Source: Caprella mutica (lineage: Eukaryota > Arthropoda > Malacostraca > Amphipoda > Caprellidae). Taken from it: a DNA stretch of 64,000 nt. Below are positions 47,786 to 58,455 of the stretch, one piece after another. Location: the NCBI GenBank assembly GCA_947561585.1, contig CANNZV010001187.1, positions 110,848 to 174,847 of the forward strand, written 5' to 3'. The notes under the pieces are model-generated. The model searched no databases and had not been told where the DNA came from. It worked only from the letters and a program-made list of their open reading frames with translations. A program made the position numbers and the translations under genes. Numbering within the stretch: the first letter of the stretch is position 1; each line of letters opens with the position of its first letter.

Positions 47786-50700
47786 CTGGTGGGAGGGGCG
47801 TGTCATTAAAGAGGAGGGGCATAAACAGAATATATTAAAAGCGGCACCAGGACTTTTCTTTACCGAATAAAATATGAGTAATTTGGGCTTCTACACGTGA
47901 GCGGGGAAAAGTGCAAGTGGGAAAAATCCGGCGGGGAAAAGTACAAGCAGAAAAAGCTGGAGATAATTATCAATTCTAATGACTTTTATTAATCGTAACT
48001 TTCATTGAAAAGAATATATGTCATTACTTTTACATAGTTTTCCAATTTAATACTGTAATAATTAGACTACCTAAATCTTTAGATATCTTGAAAACTCAGT
48101 GCAATTTTCTACGGTTCGAAAATAAAATACAGTAGGTAGCACTCCTCGATAATGAATCATGTATAGTGAAAGTAGTGTCCTCAGCTTTATAAAAACTAAT
48201 GGCCAGCAAACTAAATAAATTTGTTCACTATAGAGGCTACTTCCTTACTCAGGAAACTGCCTTCACTATAGAGGAATTCATTATAGAGGAGTTGTACTGT
48301 AGTGCCATTTATGAAATTGAGACAATCACTGTGACTCTTTTCTAACTGTTAAATTCACTATAACTTTCCTCAGCGCTAGTGACATCTGCTCTACTGTGAT
48401 GACACTCAGTAATTGTGTTTAAACATGTCAGTAGATGATTAGTATATAGGTATTCTTTTCACATTCAGTAAGGATAAATACTAAAGTAACTAAGGAAAAT
48501 TAACCATCAAAGTACTGACTTAAAATTCCATAAGACATAAGAATCTCTGTTTTAAGTTACTCGACGACTGATAGAAGTTTTACCACAACTTTTGGCATCT
48601 CTTATTAAGTGATATAATTAGGCATTGTGTTGTGAATGACGTCAGACCTACGTCATGAGCTACAAAATTAGAAGTCTTTCTTTAGTTACTTAATAATGAG
48701 GTAGCATGTTACCCACCACTCCGTCATAATTAGCATAAAAATGTTAATTGAGAAACCATCATACGTTTGTGAATAGGTAATGTAAACTAGAGAATGACAG
48801 TCTGCATTGTCTATGACAGCACTACGGTAGAACTCCTCTATAGTGAGTGAGTAGGGAAATATCCTCTATAGTGAATAAATATTCTTTAGTCTGCCATGAA
48901 AGGTCATCAGTTTTCTAAAACTAATGACCATTTTTATAGCAGACTAAAGAAAATTTGTTCACTATTCGGGGTTGTTGGTTACTCACTCCTGTACATGGAT
49001 TAGCAGTACGTTCACTATACAGGCCATTACATTATAGAGGAGTTCTAATGAACTAATTTCATTTTGTTGATATTGATGCTTTGTATCTTTGGTTGGAAAC
49101 ACTCTCTCAGTTTTGTGCATTTATTCCAAATTAATGTACGGGTGCATACTATAAACCTATTATTTTTCTATTAGTCAAATTTTAAATCGCATATGTAAGA
49201 ATTTGATGCAATGGACATAATAGTGCAGCAATGGACTCTAAGCAAAGATTATCAGGGAGATGCCATAGCATTCTCGTCAGTTTGAGTTCATCTCATTGCT
49301 CTAATAGGAGTCACTCGAGTGAACTTTGGCTTTTGAACAGCTGCTCAACCACCCCCCCCCCCCCGCCCCCTCTAACAATTAAAGTATCACAGCGAGGTTC
49401 ACTGTGATAAAATATATATAGTCGGTCACTAAATTATTGGTCACTTCCACATCTAAAATCATTTTTTCTTTATTTGGTCATAGATAGCAATTAAAAGAAT
49501 AATTATTGTACAGTTTTTCTTATATGACCGAAGATATGCAGATGACCGATAACTCGTAACTCACCCTGTGAATGAACTGATGCAGGTATCATGGATACAA
49601 ATTTCATTTATAAATTAAAGTTAGAATTATCTTAAAATTCAATGAATTATAAATCTGTTCAATATTAATAATTAAGTCTCAGATATAAATAAAGTGAAAT
49701 ATTGTTACTTCAGTAAATAATATGACTACACAAATGAATGTATATTTTATAAAATGTTTATAGAGTATAAAGCCAATAAGTTGCATAGGTGTTTACTTTA
49801 TAATCCCAATATTGATTCATGGATTAGGTAGTAGAGTATTGGCAAGGCATGGATTAGGTAGTAGAGTATTGGCAAGGCATGGATTAGGTAGTAGAGTATT
49901 GGCAAGGAATGGATTAGGTAGTAGAGTATTGGCAAGGCATGGATTAGGTAGTAGAGTATTGGCAAGGCATGGATTGTGTAGTAGAGTATTAGCAAGGCAT
50001 GGATTAGGTAGTAGAGTATTGGCAAGGCATGGATTGTGTAGTAGAGTATTGGCAAGGCATGGATTAGGTAGTAGAGTATTGGCAAGGCATGGATTAGGTA
50101 GTAGAGTATTGGCAAGGCATGGATTGTGTAGTAGAGTATTGGCAAGGCATGGATTAGGTAGTAGAGTATTGGCAAGGCATGGATTAGGTAGTAGAGTATT
50201 GACAAGGCATGGATTAGGTAGTAGAGTATTGGCAAGGCATGGATTGTGTAGTAGAGTATTGGCAAGGCATGGATTAGGTAGTAGAGTATTGGCAAGGCAT
50301 GGATTAGGTAGTAGAGTATTGGCAAGGCATGGATTGTGTAGTAGAGTATTAGCAAGGCATGGATTAGGTAGTAGAGTATTGGCAAGGCATGGATTGTGTA
50401 GTAGAGTATTGGCAAGGCATGGATTAGGTAGTAGAGTATTGGCAAGGCATGGATTAGGTAGTAGAGTATTGGCAAGGCATGGATTGTGTAGTAGAGTATT
50501 GGCAAGGCATGGATTAGGTAGTAGAGTATTGGCAAGGCATGGATTAGGTAGTAGAGTATTGACAAGGCATGGATTAGGTAGTAGAGTATTGGCAAGGCAT
50601 GGATTGTGTAGTAGAGTATTGGCAAGGCATGGATTAGGTAGTAGAGTATTGGCAAGGCATGGATTAGGTAGTAGAGTATTGGCAAGGCATGGATTAGGTA

Positions 50701-53700
50701 GTAGAGTATTGGCAAGGCATGGATTAGGTAGTAGAGTATTGGCAAGGCATGGATTGCCAATACTTTATCCAGGTGGTGAAGACACAAGCTATGTGCAATG
50801 TAGAGGATCAATAGCACTCACTTGCTCTTTCTGAACACATTAGTACTAGGTCTAGTCTTGTAGTTTTTGTATTTCTAATATGCAATGTGTATGATTTATT
50901 ATTGTGAAGTCGTACTTCTTTCATTTGCAGTATAATATCAATAGGCATAATCCATTGAGTGTTCATACAGTATTAAATAGAATATAATATAATAGAATAG
51001 AATTTTTTCCTTTTTCATATTCTATTTTAAGAAGATATAAACTATTTGTCTCTATTTTATTCATTATAATATGGTTTTAGGTACAAATATACCTTTAGGT
51101 TTAGGTACAATTATACCTTTTTCTTGTGTCTCAATCTTGAGACTATATTTGTTTATCAAATTAACTTGAACCAATTAACTTGAAAAAAACAAGTATCGAA
51201 GTCACTTTTTTACTCCTGCTGGTTCATATCTATTGAATGTTATTCACATTCAGAGAGAAATTGTCATATTGAAATCTAACCTTTTCCTAATTCTATTGAG
51301 AAGGAGATATTCTATATATCTGTAATTAGAATTAGCAACGAGAACTTCCACAAAAGAAGAGAATTAAGGAGAAGCAGACTAGTTCTGCTTTCGTTTAATT
51401 AAAAACTAAATCAAAGTCTGAATTTCTAGCCTGCCAATCGATATATCAAATGACAGAGCCAATTACCCGACAATAATTGGTCTTAGAGAATTTTTGCTCC
51501 AATAGGACCCGATTAACTAACCTCTGCTGGGCCCGTTTGAGACTGTCACAACTCTCCAGGTTCTGCTGTACGTTTCTCTTCAAGTCCTGCTCCTCTCTGC
51601 CAATCTCCTCCATCTTGCTGTGCACCGACAGAGTGGCCAGTCTGTCTTCTATCACCTCGTTATGGAAGGTAGGTTGCGTTGCGTCCTGGAAAACAACACG
51701 AGGTTACTAAGATTGTACGCTCATTATCTTCATGGTGTTTCTATTTAAATGAGAAAGTTTCAACAGCATTTCGTTTCATTACAATCATAACTAATTTGAA
51801 GACTATAGTTAAAAAAATATATTTCTCTAATTTATTTAATAAGAGGCCTGTAGTTAATTGGTAAAGAACAACATTCATAGGTAATAGAGTAACTGAAAAA
51901 AAAATAGAAAGAATTATAAGGTTATATTTCTAATGGCTACAATGATTCTTGTTTGAATGAAAATCATTTGTCAAGCGACAATAACAAATTGCTTGATGGA
52001 GAAGATAAAAGATAAGGAATTCTCGCTTCTTTCACTTGAATTTCATTCTTTAATAAATTAAATCACTAAAAACAGACTTGAGATTATTTACAGAACGAAC
52101 TTCAAAAAAATGATCTCCAGGAAGACATATGAATCTTACATCGAAAAATGAATTGAAAGTTGCATTCGAATAAGCGGTATCTCCTGTAGCCGAATGCCAC
52201 AATATCTCACCTATCAAATTACTTGCCTGTGGAATGGGAGGCAGCTCCCCATCATCCCCAAAGGAGGGGGAGGGAAGACTGGGTGGTGTGAAGCGGTGGA
52301 GGGGGCGAATGGGGGAGGGGATTTCCATATTCTTCACCATCGAAACAACGTCTGATCTGCCGTTGACGTTACGGAAGTTTCGTGACATCGCAAGGTAACG
52401 TAGATTCTGCTCCCCTGTCTGAAAAGTAAAATAATTTAGAAATATCTTACATTATTATATAAATAACACGAACTATTTCTATAAAAGTAAAATAAGAAAA
52501 GGACATTTTCCGCAATCTAGTGGAAATCAAGTTAATAAATGAGAAGGCTTATTAGATCATGGGAATTATATTCGCCCGGCAGAATAACGGCGAAAAAATA
52601 GTGATTCAATGAGCTTCAATTTGTGAGAGGGTAAATGTGATATAATGATGAAAAATTGAAGCATGGAAGTTCCTAATGCGAGTAACTTTGGTGATTGAGA
52701 TCGAATGAGGTGACTTGGAGAGTGGAGAGCCTATGAATCACTGGGACGATGTGGCTAATGAAGCAGTACTGGGACGATGTGGCTAATGAAGCAGTACTGG
52801 GACGATGTGGCTAATGAAGCAGTACTGGGACAATGTGGCTAATGAAGCAGTACTGGGACGATGTGGCTAATGAAGCAGTACTGGGACAATGTGGCTAATG
52901 AAGCAGTACTGGGACGATGTGGCTAATGAAGCAGTACTGGGACAATGTGGCTAATGAAGCAGTACTGGGACGATGTGGCTAATGAAGCAGTACTGGGACA
53001 ATGTGGCTAATGAAGCAGTACTGGGACGATGTGGCTAATGAAGCAGTACTGGGACGATGTGGCTAATGAAGCAGTACTGGGACGATGTGGCTAATGAAGC
53101 AGTACTGGGACGATGTGGCTAATGAAGCAGTACTGGGACGATGTGGCTAATGAAACAGTACTGGGACGATGTGGCTAATGAAACAGTACTGGGACGATGT
53201 GGCTAATGAAGCAGTACTGGGACGATGTGGCTAATGAAGCAGTACTGGGACGATGTGGATAATGAAGCAGTACTGGGACGATGTGGCTAATGAAACAGTA
53301 CTGGGACGATGTGGCTAATGAAGCAGTACTGGGACGATGTGGCTAATGAAACAGTACTGGGACGATGTGGCTAATGAAGCAGTACTGGGACGATGAAGGT
53401 AATAATGCAGCACTGGGACGATGAATTATTTCAATGTAATAATATTAACGTTAGGAAAAATGTGAAATTAATGATTTTATTTTATAAAAATTATCTATAA
53501 TCACTACAAAACTGTGAAATAATATAAATAGAAAGTAGTCTATATCCCTTACTGCATTTGTTTTTAGGCTCTATTTTCATTGTTTGTGAGGTAAAACCTA
53601 CCTTAGCCGCTATGAGTTCAGATGCCTGACGCATTGCTTTGGAGGCTATCGTACCTACATCGGTGAGGACTGTCTCCAGCTCCTGAAATGACAAAAACAA

Positions 53701-56692
53701 ATGTATTTGCAATAGTGGGGAAAAAGCTACATTAAATGTTTCATATTAAGACTTTAATATGAATCACTGTGACTATTAATCTCTATTAAAAAAGAATTTA
53801 TTATGTAATCTTACTAAAATTATTCATGCATTTGACATTGTGAAGATACATTCAATCATGGATAAATAACTGCGTTAAGTTTAAGTGTTATAATTGACTG
53901 GGTTTTGGTTAAAAAAAATAACACGACTACTTTGTACATTGATGCAATTAACTCTTTAAGTATATTTATGTATATTATCTGTTCTCTGGTAGAGTACCTG
54001 CATCAGCGATGGTAGAGTGGTAGTGTGGTACTCCGTGAGCATGCCATTGGTTGCTCTGAGTTGCGTCACGTAAGTGTTGTGGCTATTCAGATAACGTGCC
54101 ATTGAGTCGTTAGAAACTTGCGAGCAGTGCGACCGGTAGGTGTCGCTGTAGTCCTTTTTGTGCTGCAAAATAAAACATTTTAGTATACTTATTTGAACAA
54201 GTTTTTCGGTAAATTTTAATAGTAACAATGCTCAGTTGAGTGAAAATTATCTTAACCAGAGTTTTGTATGCGGGTTGATATGAAGATTTCACTATCAACA
54301 AGGCAACTTCTCAACATTTTCGGTTATTAATAATAAACTACCTTTCTGAGTTGCTCCTCAGCTTTACCGATGATGACATCAAATCCCTCCCTATGGGCAA
54401 ACACTTTCCTGGCCTCTATCTTGCGGTAGAAGGTGTTCTCCACCAGAGGACGCGACACATCTCTAGTCAGAGTAGTTGCCAGGTCAACATGGAGCCTCGA
54501 GTCCGTTTCTACTTCTTGAAGCAGAGCTTCCCATGTTTGGGCAACTGGCCCACCGGGAGTAGGCCTAGGGAAATATATTACAATAATTATGATTTATAGA
54601 ACAAATGAGAGATTGTATCAATTAAAAGTAATTTACCTAATTGAGTTGCTTATGTTCATAATATTTATTTACCACCAATCTGACACCACAAGTAACATCA
54701 GTCAGTTAGTTAGTTACGAGATACATTACAAGTTCGGTCCCCAGAACAGTTATTTATATAACACTATTTTGTATACTTTATCTGTGTTCTGTAACATTTT
54801 GTTTTAAAACCTTTAAAAATCTTCCATAACATTCAGCAACTACCAGCGTCACTAAGAACATAGATATTATTTTATGTTAAAGAAAGAAAGAATACTCCAA
54901 CAGTAACATTAATTGAATACTATAGCACAACAATTTGCAAATGTTTACTTAATTAGATACACATTTATGTCTTAATTTGTTATATATCTGTATTAAACTA
55001 CATATACTAAGTAGAATAGTTAACTAATATAAGAATTGAAATAGACTCTATTGGGATAAAAAAAAGGGATGATATTGTTTGAGTGAAGTTTCATTAACTA
55101 ACATAATGAAACATAAGGAAACATAAGGAAACAGAATGAAACATAAGGAAACATAATGAAACATAAGGAAACATAAGGAAACATAATGAAACATAAGGAA
55201 ACATAAGGAAACATAATGAAACATAAGGAAACATAAGGAAACAGAATGAAACATAAGGAAACATAATGAAACATAAGGAAACATAAGGAAACATAAGGAA
55301 ACAAAAGGAAACATAAGGAAACATAAGGAAACATAAGGAAATATAAGGAAACATAAGGAAACATAAGGAAACATAAGGAAACATAAGGAAACATAAGGAA
55401 ACATAAGGAAACATAAGGAAACGAAAGGAAACATAAGGAAACATAAGGAAACAAAAGGAAACATAAGGAAACATAAGGAAACATAAGGAAACATAATGAA
55501 ACATAAGGAAACATAATGAAACATAAGGAAACATAAGGAAACAAAAGGAAACATAAGGAAACATAAGGAAACATAAGGAAACATAAGGAAACATAAGGAA
55601 ACATAAGGAAACATAAGGAAACATAAGGAAACATAAGGAAACATAAGGAAACATAAGGAAACATAAGGAAACATAAGGAAACATAAGGAAACATAAGGAA
55701 ACATAAGGAAACATAAGGAAACATAAGGAAACAAAAGGAAACATAAGGAAACATACATGTATGCAGTATACACCTCACATCTACTCCTTTCTCATACACC
55801 TCTACACCTCTCCCTCCCCCCTACACCTCTACACCTCTCCCTCCCCTCTACACCTCTACACCTCTCCCTCCCCTCTACACCTCTACACCTCTCCCTCCCC
55901 CCTACACCTCTCCCTCCCCTCTACACCTTTACACCTCTCCCTCCCCTCTACACCTCTCCCTCCCCCCTACACCTCTACACCTCTCCCTCCCCTCTACACC
56001 TCTCCCTCCCCCCTACACCTCTACACCTCTCCCTCTCCTCTACACCTCTCCCTCCCCCCTACACCTCTACACCTCTCCCTCCCCTCTACACCTCTCCCTC
56101 CCCTCTACACCTCTCTCTTCCCCTTCTACACCTCTACACCTCTCCCTCCCCTCTACACCTCACCTCTACACCTCTCTCCACCTCTATACCTCTCTCTTCC
56201 CCCTCTACACCTCTACACCTCTCTCTTCCCCCTCTACACCTCACCACTACACCTCTCTCCACCTCTATACCTCTCTCTTCCCCCTCTACACCTCACCACT
56301 ACACCTCTCTCCACCTCTATACCTCTCTCTTCCCCCTCTACACCTCACCACTACACCTCTCTCCACCTCTATACCTCTCTCTTCCCCCTCTACACCTCTA
56401 CACCTCTCTCTTCCCCCTCTACACCTCACCACTACACCTCTCTCCACCTCTATACCTCTCTTCCCCCTCTACACCTCACCACTACACCTCTCTCCACCTC
56501 TACACCTCTCTCTTCCCCCTCTACACCTCACCACTACACCTCTCTCCACCTCTATACCTCTATCTTCCCCTTCTACACCTCACCTCTCGTTCCTCAGCTC
56601 CGAGTTCTTCTTCCTGAAGGTGTGGACGAGGTGCTGCAACTGCTCTGCGTGATGTTCATTTAGTCGTGCTAACTGCGCACTGAAATCCGACA
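47674..56692 (-). CDS. F-BAR/FCH-type coiled-coil protein, partial gene (seven exons seen)
   Basis: Seven minus-strand exons (56584-56692, 54342-54564, 53998-54162, 53602-53682, 52227-52418, 51522-51685, 47674-47785) join in frame to about 348 codons without a stop. Six junctions agree in phase. The predicted chain is almost wholly helical and charged. LARLNEHHAEQLQHLVHTFR and FRKKNSEL, then TWEALLQEVETDSRLH, then NSHNTYVTQLRATNG and YHTTTLPSLMQELE, follow the helix order and spacing of F-BAR membrane-curving domains (Fes/Fer, srGAP and relatives). A proline-rich linker (PSPIRPLHRFTPPSLPSPS) leads into a second coiled coil ending NKANELQEDISMKRFDTRVA. The known role of such domains is dimerising, binding phosphoinositide membrane and linking it to actin. 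Which subfamily this is I cannot tell: no kinase, SH3 or RhoGAP exon is recognisable. The first exon(s) and the 3' end are not found. Confidence 0.75.
48130..48299. mobile_element. 170-bp TA-flanked MITE (Tc1/mariner/pogo-like ends)
   Basis: TA|CAGTAGGTAGCACTCCTCGA at the left and CTATAGAGGAATTCATTATA...GTACTG|TA at the right form inverted repeats of more than 40 bp containing CTCCTC(T/G)ATAATGAAT. The TA target duplication is intact. It lies in the last visible intron of the F-BAR gene and is non-coding. Confidence 0.82.
48825..49050. mobile_element. 226-bp MITE of the same family
   Basis: Left CGGTAGAACTCCTCTATAGT and right ATTATAGAGGAGTTCTAATG are inverted repeats. The central hairpin is GGTCATCAGTTTTCTAAAAC then TAATGACC. 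A TA precedes the left end, and the right TA is mutated. This copy shows the single-unit state of the centre that is expanded at 47177-47372. Confidence 0.8.
49421..49567. mobile_element. Foldback MITE, copy 5 (degenerate)
   Basis: GGTCACTAAATTATTGGTCA at the left pairs loosely with GACCGATAACTCGTAACTCA at the right. The inner ATATGACCGAAGATATGC marks it as the family of 21.1, 22.5, 23.4 and 43.0 kb. It is intronic in the F-BAR gene. Confidence 0.65.
49815..50754. repeat. 30-bp minisatellite with 360-bp higher-order repeat
   Basis: About 31 copies of GGATTAGGTAGTAGAGTATT then GGCAAGGCAT, with GGATTGTGTA, AGCAAGG and GACAAGG variants. The variant pattern of 49921-50280 is repeated at 50281-50640. 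Frames of about 340 codons on both strands are artefacts of a period divisible by three. It lies in the intron between F-BAR exons 6 and 7. Confidence 0.97.
50755..51521 (-). other. Intronic DNA of the F-BAR gene, no other feature
   Basis: AT-rich, with short GGTACAA(A/T)TATACCTTT duplications near 51080-51120. Confidence 0.45.
51522..51685 (-). CDS. F-BAR gene exon 6
   Basis: Acceptor GTTTTCCAG|GAC and donor AG|GTTAGT. It is 164 bp, starting in phase 0 and ending with 2 nt of an Arg codon. It encodes a charged coiled coil (IEDRLATLSVHSKMEEIGRE, LESCDSLKRAQQ). Confidence 0.78.
52227..52418 (-). CDS. F-BAR gene exon 5, with GC donor
   Basis: Acceptor CTTTTCAG|ACA. The phase-compatible donor is CAG|GCAAGT, the usual form of a GC-AG intron. 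It gives 192 bp (64 codons) ending PPIPQ in phase 0, which fits the next exon. A GT donor (AG|GTGAGA at 52210) lies 16 bp downstream but would leave phase 1 and shift the frame of the next exon. It encodes QNLRYLAMSRNFRNVNGRSD and a proline-rich linker. Confidence 0.7.
52728..53405. repeat. 28-bp minisatellite, intronic
   Basis: About 24 copies of GGCTAATGAAGCAGTACTGG then GACGATGT, with GACAATGT and GAAACAG variants. GACGATGT and GACAATGT units alternate between about 52800 and 53030. It lies between F-BAR exons 4 and 5. Confidence 0.95.
53602..53682 (-). CDS. F-BAR gene exon 4
   Basis: Acceptor CATTTCAG|GAG and donor AAG|GTAGGT. It is 81 bp (27 codons), phase 0 at both ends. It encodes a helix ELETVLTDVGTIASKAMRQA with SELIAAK. 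Confidence 0.75.
53998..54162 (-). CDS. F-BAR gene exon 3
   Basis: Acceptor TTTTGCAG|CAC and donor CAG|GTACTC. It is 165 bp, exactly 55 codons, phase 0 at both ends. It encodes HKKDYSDTYRSHCSQ and then YLNSHNTYVTQLRATNGMLT with a LPSLMQ end, the most F-BAR-like segment of the gene (compare H-N-x-Y-V and L-P-x-L in Fes/Fer proteins). Confidence 0.8.
54342..54564 (-). CDS. F-BAR gene exon 2
   Basis: Acceptor TTTCCCTAG|G and donor AAG|GTAGTT. The exon is 223 bp. Its first G completes an Arg codon with the previous exon, and it ends in phase 0. It encodes PTPGGPVAQTWEALLQEVET, later RPLVENTFYRKIEARKVF and KAEEQLRK, matching F-BAR helix 2 to 3. Confidence 0.78.
54565..55094 (-). other. Intronic AT-rich DNA
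   Basis: No feature seen in this part of the intron between F-BAR exons 1 and 2. Confidence 0.45.
55095..55754. repeat. 10-bp minisatellite, about 66 copies, intronic
   Basis: Unit AAACATAAGG, with AAACATAATG, AAACAAAAGG and AAACAGAATG variants. All three minus frames are open, by periodicity only. Confidence 0.97.
55786..56580. repeat. C/T-rich ACACCTCTCCCTCCC array, intronic, touching a splice donor
   Basis: The left half consists of CTACACCTCTCCCTCCCC units. The right half has longer units with CACCTCACCACTACACCTCT. The array ends within a few bases of the exon 1 donor at 56583, and its minus strand contains repeated GTGAGGTGTAGAGG strings matching the start of that intron. Confidence 0.94.
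56584..56692 (-). CDS. F-BAR gene exon 1 of those seen
   Basis: The acceptor TATTTTCAG ends at 56693 and the donor is AG|GTGAGG at 56583. The exon is 109 bp and starts and ends within codons (2 nt at each end). It encodes a helix with SDFSAQLARLNEHHAEQLQH and RKKNSELRNER. The donor touches the edge of the C/T-rich array. Confidence 0.75.
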
Positions 56693-57494
56693 CTGAAAAT
56701 AGAGGCAACTTTTAGCATTCTCAACAAATGACAATAAATAGATACAATAATTGAAATTTTGAAAATAGAGGCAATTTTCTTCTTTATCTTGGTGAAAAAG
56801 ACGTTTTGATGACAGGAATTACGGAAAGATACGTTTGATGGACGAATGAATGGATGTTAGACAAAGAACAGAATGAGGGTCATCGAAAGAGGACTTCCAC
56901 CGGGAGCAGGAACATTATTCCTGATCTCATTAATGATATGTTGGCTGTTTGGGAATTTTGCCGTGAACAGCATTGTCAGTGAATCTAGCGAAGGAGACGC
57001 AAGACTGTAGTAAGGAACGAGCGTCGGAGAGGATGCAGGTGGAGGTGAACAAGGGGGTGGAGTTGAGTGAGAAGTAGGGCCTGGATCACAACACGAGCAG
57101 GAGCAGCGTCCGTCTCTACTCCAAGGATTCATCTGAATCGAGATTAGGAGAAGGAACGAACTATTGAGCAAGTTTGTAGGAACAAGCTGATACTGGAGTA
57201 AGGAGGATACCAGGAAGATCTATGCAGAAATACAACGGACGAGGAGAAGTGCTCCACTTAAAGTGAGACTGATAAGATCGACGGAAGCACCTGAGCTGTG
57301 TACCAGTTGAGTTTGGTGGTCTACTCGAATAAATCGGCAGAAGGAGCAGTGGAAAAATAGGGGGCGAAGTGATGGAGACAAAGAGAAAGGTGACGGTGGA
57401 GCAATGGACGGTGCCATCATTGGTTGTATTGAAGTTTCAGTGCAGAAGGGAAAGCGATAATCAAAGCGGTGGAATGACTGCTGGATGAAGAGAG

Positions 57495-57720
57495 ATGAGG
57501 TTGAGCGGCTGTGGTGACCAGCAGAAGGTCACTGGTAGATGCGCTACAGGCCTTCAGAGGAGGACCAGAGCCAAGGAAGATCAAGAAGAAGCTTTGGGAG
57601 TTGGAAAAGGACGAAAGGGAAGTGCAGGTGGTGTGGGTGGCGAGCACAGTGGACTACCAGGCAACGAATTGGCGGATGAGAAGGCAAAAGAGGGAGGAAA
57701 GTTTATCCAGGGGTAGGCGA
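57495..57720 (+). pseudogene. RNase H domain fragment of the LINE
   Basis: One frame gives SRRSLVDALQAFRGGPEPRK and EREVQVVWV. After a one-base frame change the next gives HSGLPGNELADEKAKEG, the conserved end of LINE RNase H (usually W-V-P-S-H-x-G-I-x-G-N-E-x-A-D). The intervening bases are disturbed and it is not functional. Confidence 0.78.
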
Positions 57721-57751
57721 GGCTAGACATAATCACAAGGAAAGCAGTAAT

Positions 57752-58137
57752 CCAAGCAACAGAAGTTAATGGGGCATTTGTGGGCACCAGGTTGATAAAT
57801 TGTATTGGTACTGTGTGGTGTTTTGCAAAATGGGCCGACATGGTGACACCATGGGCTGTTATGTTGAAACCATCTTGGCCCAAGATGTTGCCAGTATGTT
57901 TAATAAAGTTTCAGCCATATAATGTTGATACGCTATATATTAATCAGGTTGGGCCAATATGACAATTCAATGGGATGGATTCGCCACTTTAAACCAACCA
58001 TTTCCCAATGTAACATTCCATGAGAATGGAAAACCACATTATCCCCATGTAATTTCTAGACTTCTTTTCAGTCTGCCATCTCTTCCCCACCTAACCATCT
58101 AGTGCCCATGCTGGCACAATGTGTCACGGTTGCTTGG
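57752..58137. mobile_element. TIR element, copy 2 (inside LINE)
   Basis: It is about 386 bp, nearly collinear with the copy at 10462-10849. It begins CCAAGCAAC (first C lost) and ends GTTGCTTGG. Shared internal landmarks are AAACCATCTTGGCCCAAGAT, TTGGGCCAATATGACAATTC and AACATTCCATGAGAATGGAA. GTAAT precedes and GTTAAT follows it, only a doubtful duplication. Confidence 0.82.
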
Positions 58138-58455
58138 GTTAATAGGAAGAGGATTGAAGTAGGTAGATGAGAGCAGCATAACAGTACTCGGTCAGATTCC
58201 AGTCAGAACACAACCCTGCTCTGAGTAGATGGAGGAGTTTAGTGGGACTGGGGGCGACAGTAGAGTGCAAACTTTATTGGGAGGGGAGAAGAGGAGACCA
58301 GCGAACCTTTTTGGATGCAGTTCCTGACGCTGGAGGAGAGACGGAGTTGGGAGGATATTTGGGAAACTGCTGGAGGACCCAGTCCAGTCCTGGGCAACTC
58401 TCAGGAGAATCCTGATTCATCTTTTGTAATTTAAACAACAACAACTACAACAAAT

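Larger units (their letters stand above)
56870..58455 (+). mobile_element. Decayed LINE with RNase H domain
   Basis: A plus-strand non-LTR relic. It starts with an RT-like piece (IERGLPPGAGT near 56886) and a degraded SSVRLYSKDSSESR segment (near 57103), then RNase H (57495-57720). After an inserted TIR element comes an ORF2 tail to about 58420, ending in an AAC-rich simple repeat (AAACAACAACAAC) as the 3' end. Many stops and frameshifts. The RNase H separates it from the CR1-like copies and points to an I/R1-type clade. It lies upstream of the first visible F-BAR exon, opposite in orientation. Confidence 0.72.

Noticed and set aside
49798..50834. Paired 340-codon frames on both strands
   Set aside because: Periodicity artefact of a 30-bp intronic array.
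52050..52226. Continuation of F-BAR exon 5 past PPIPQ in the open frame
   Set aside because: Extending it or using the downstream GT donor breaks the phase with exon 6; the extension is unlike the coiled-coil composition of the rest.
56857..57171. 104-codon minus-strand frame with proline/serine-rich content, considered as an upstream F-BAR exon
   Set aside because: The plus strand of the same interval reads as a decayed LINE RT, which explains the sequence better.
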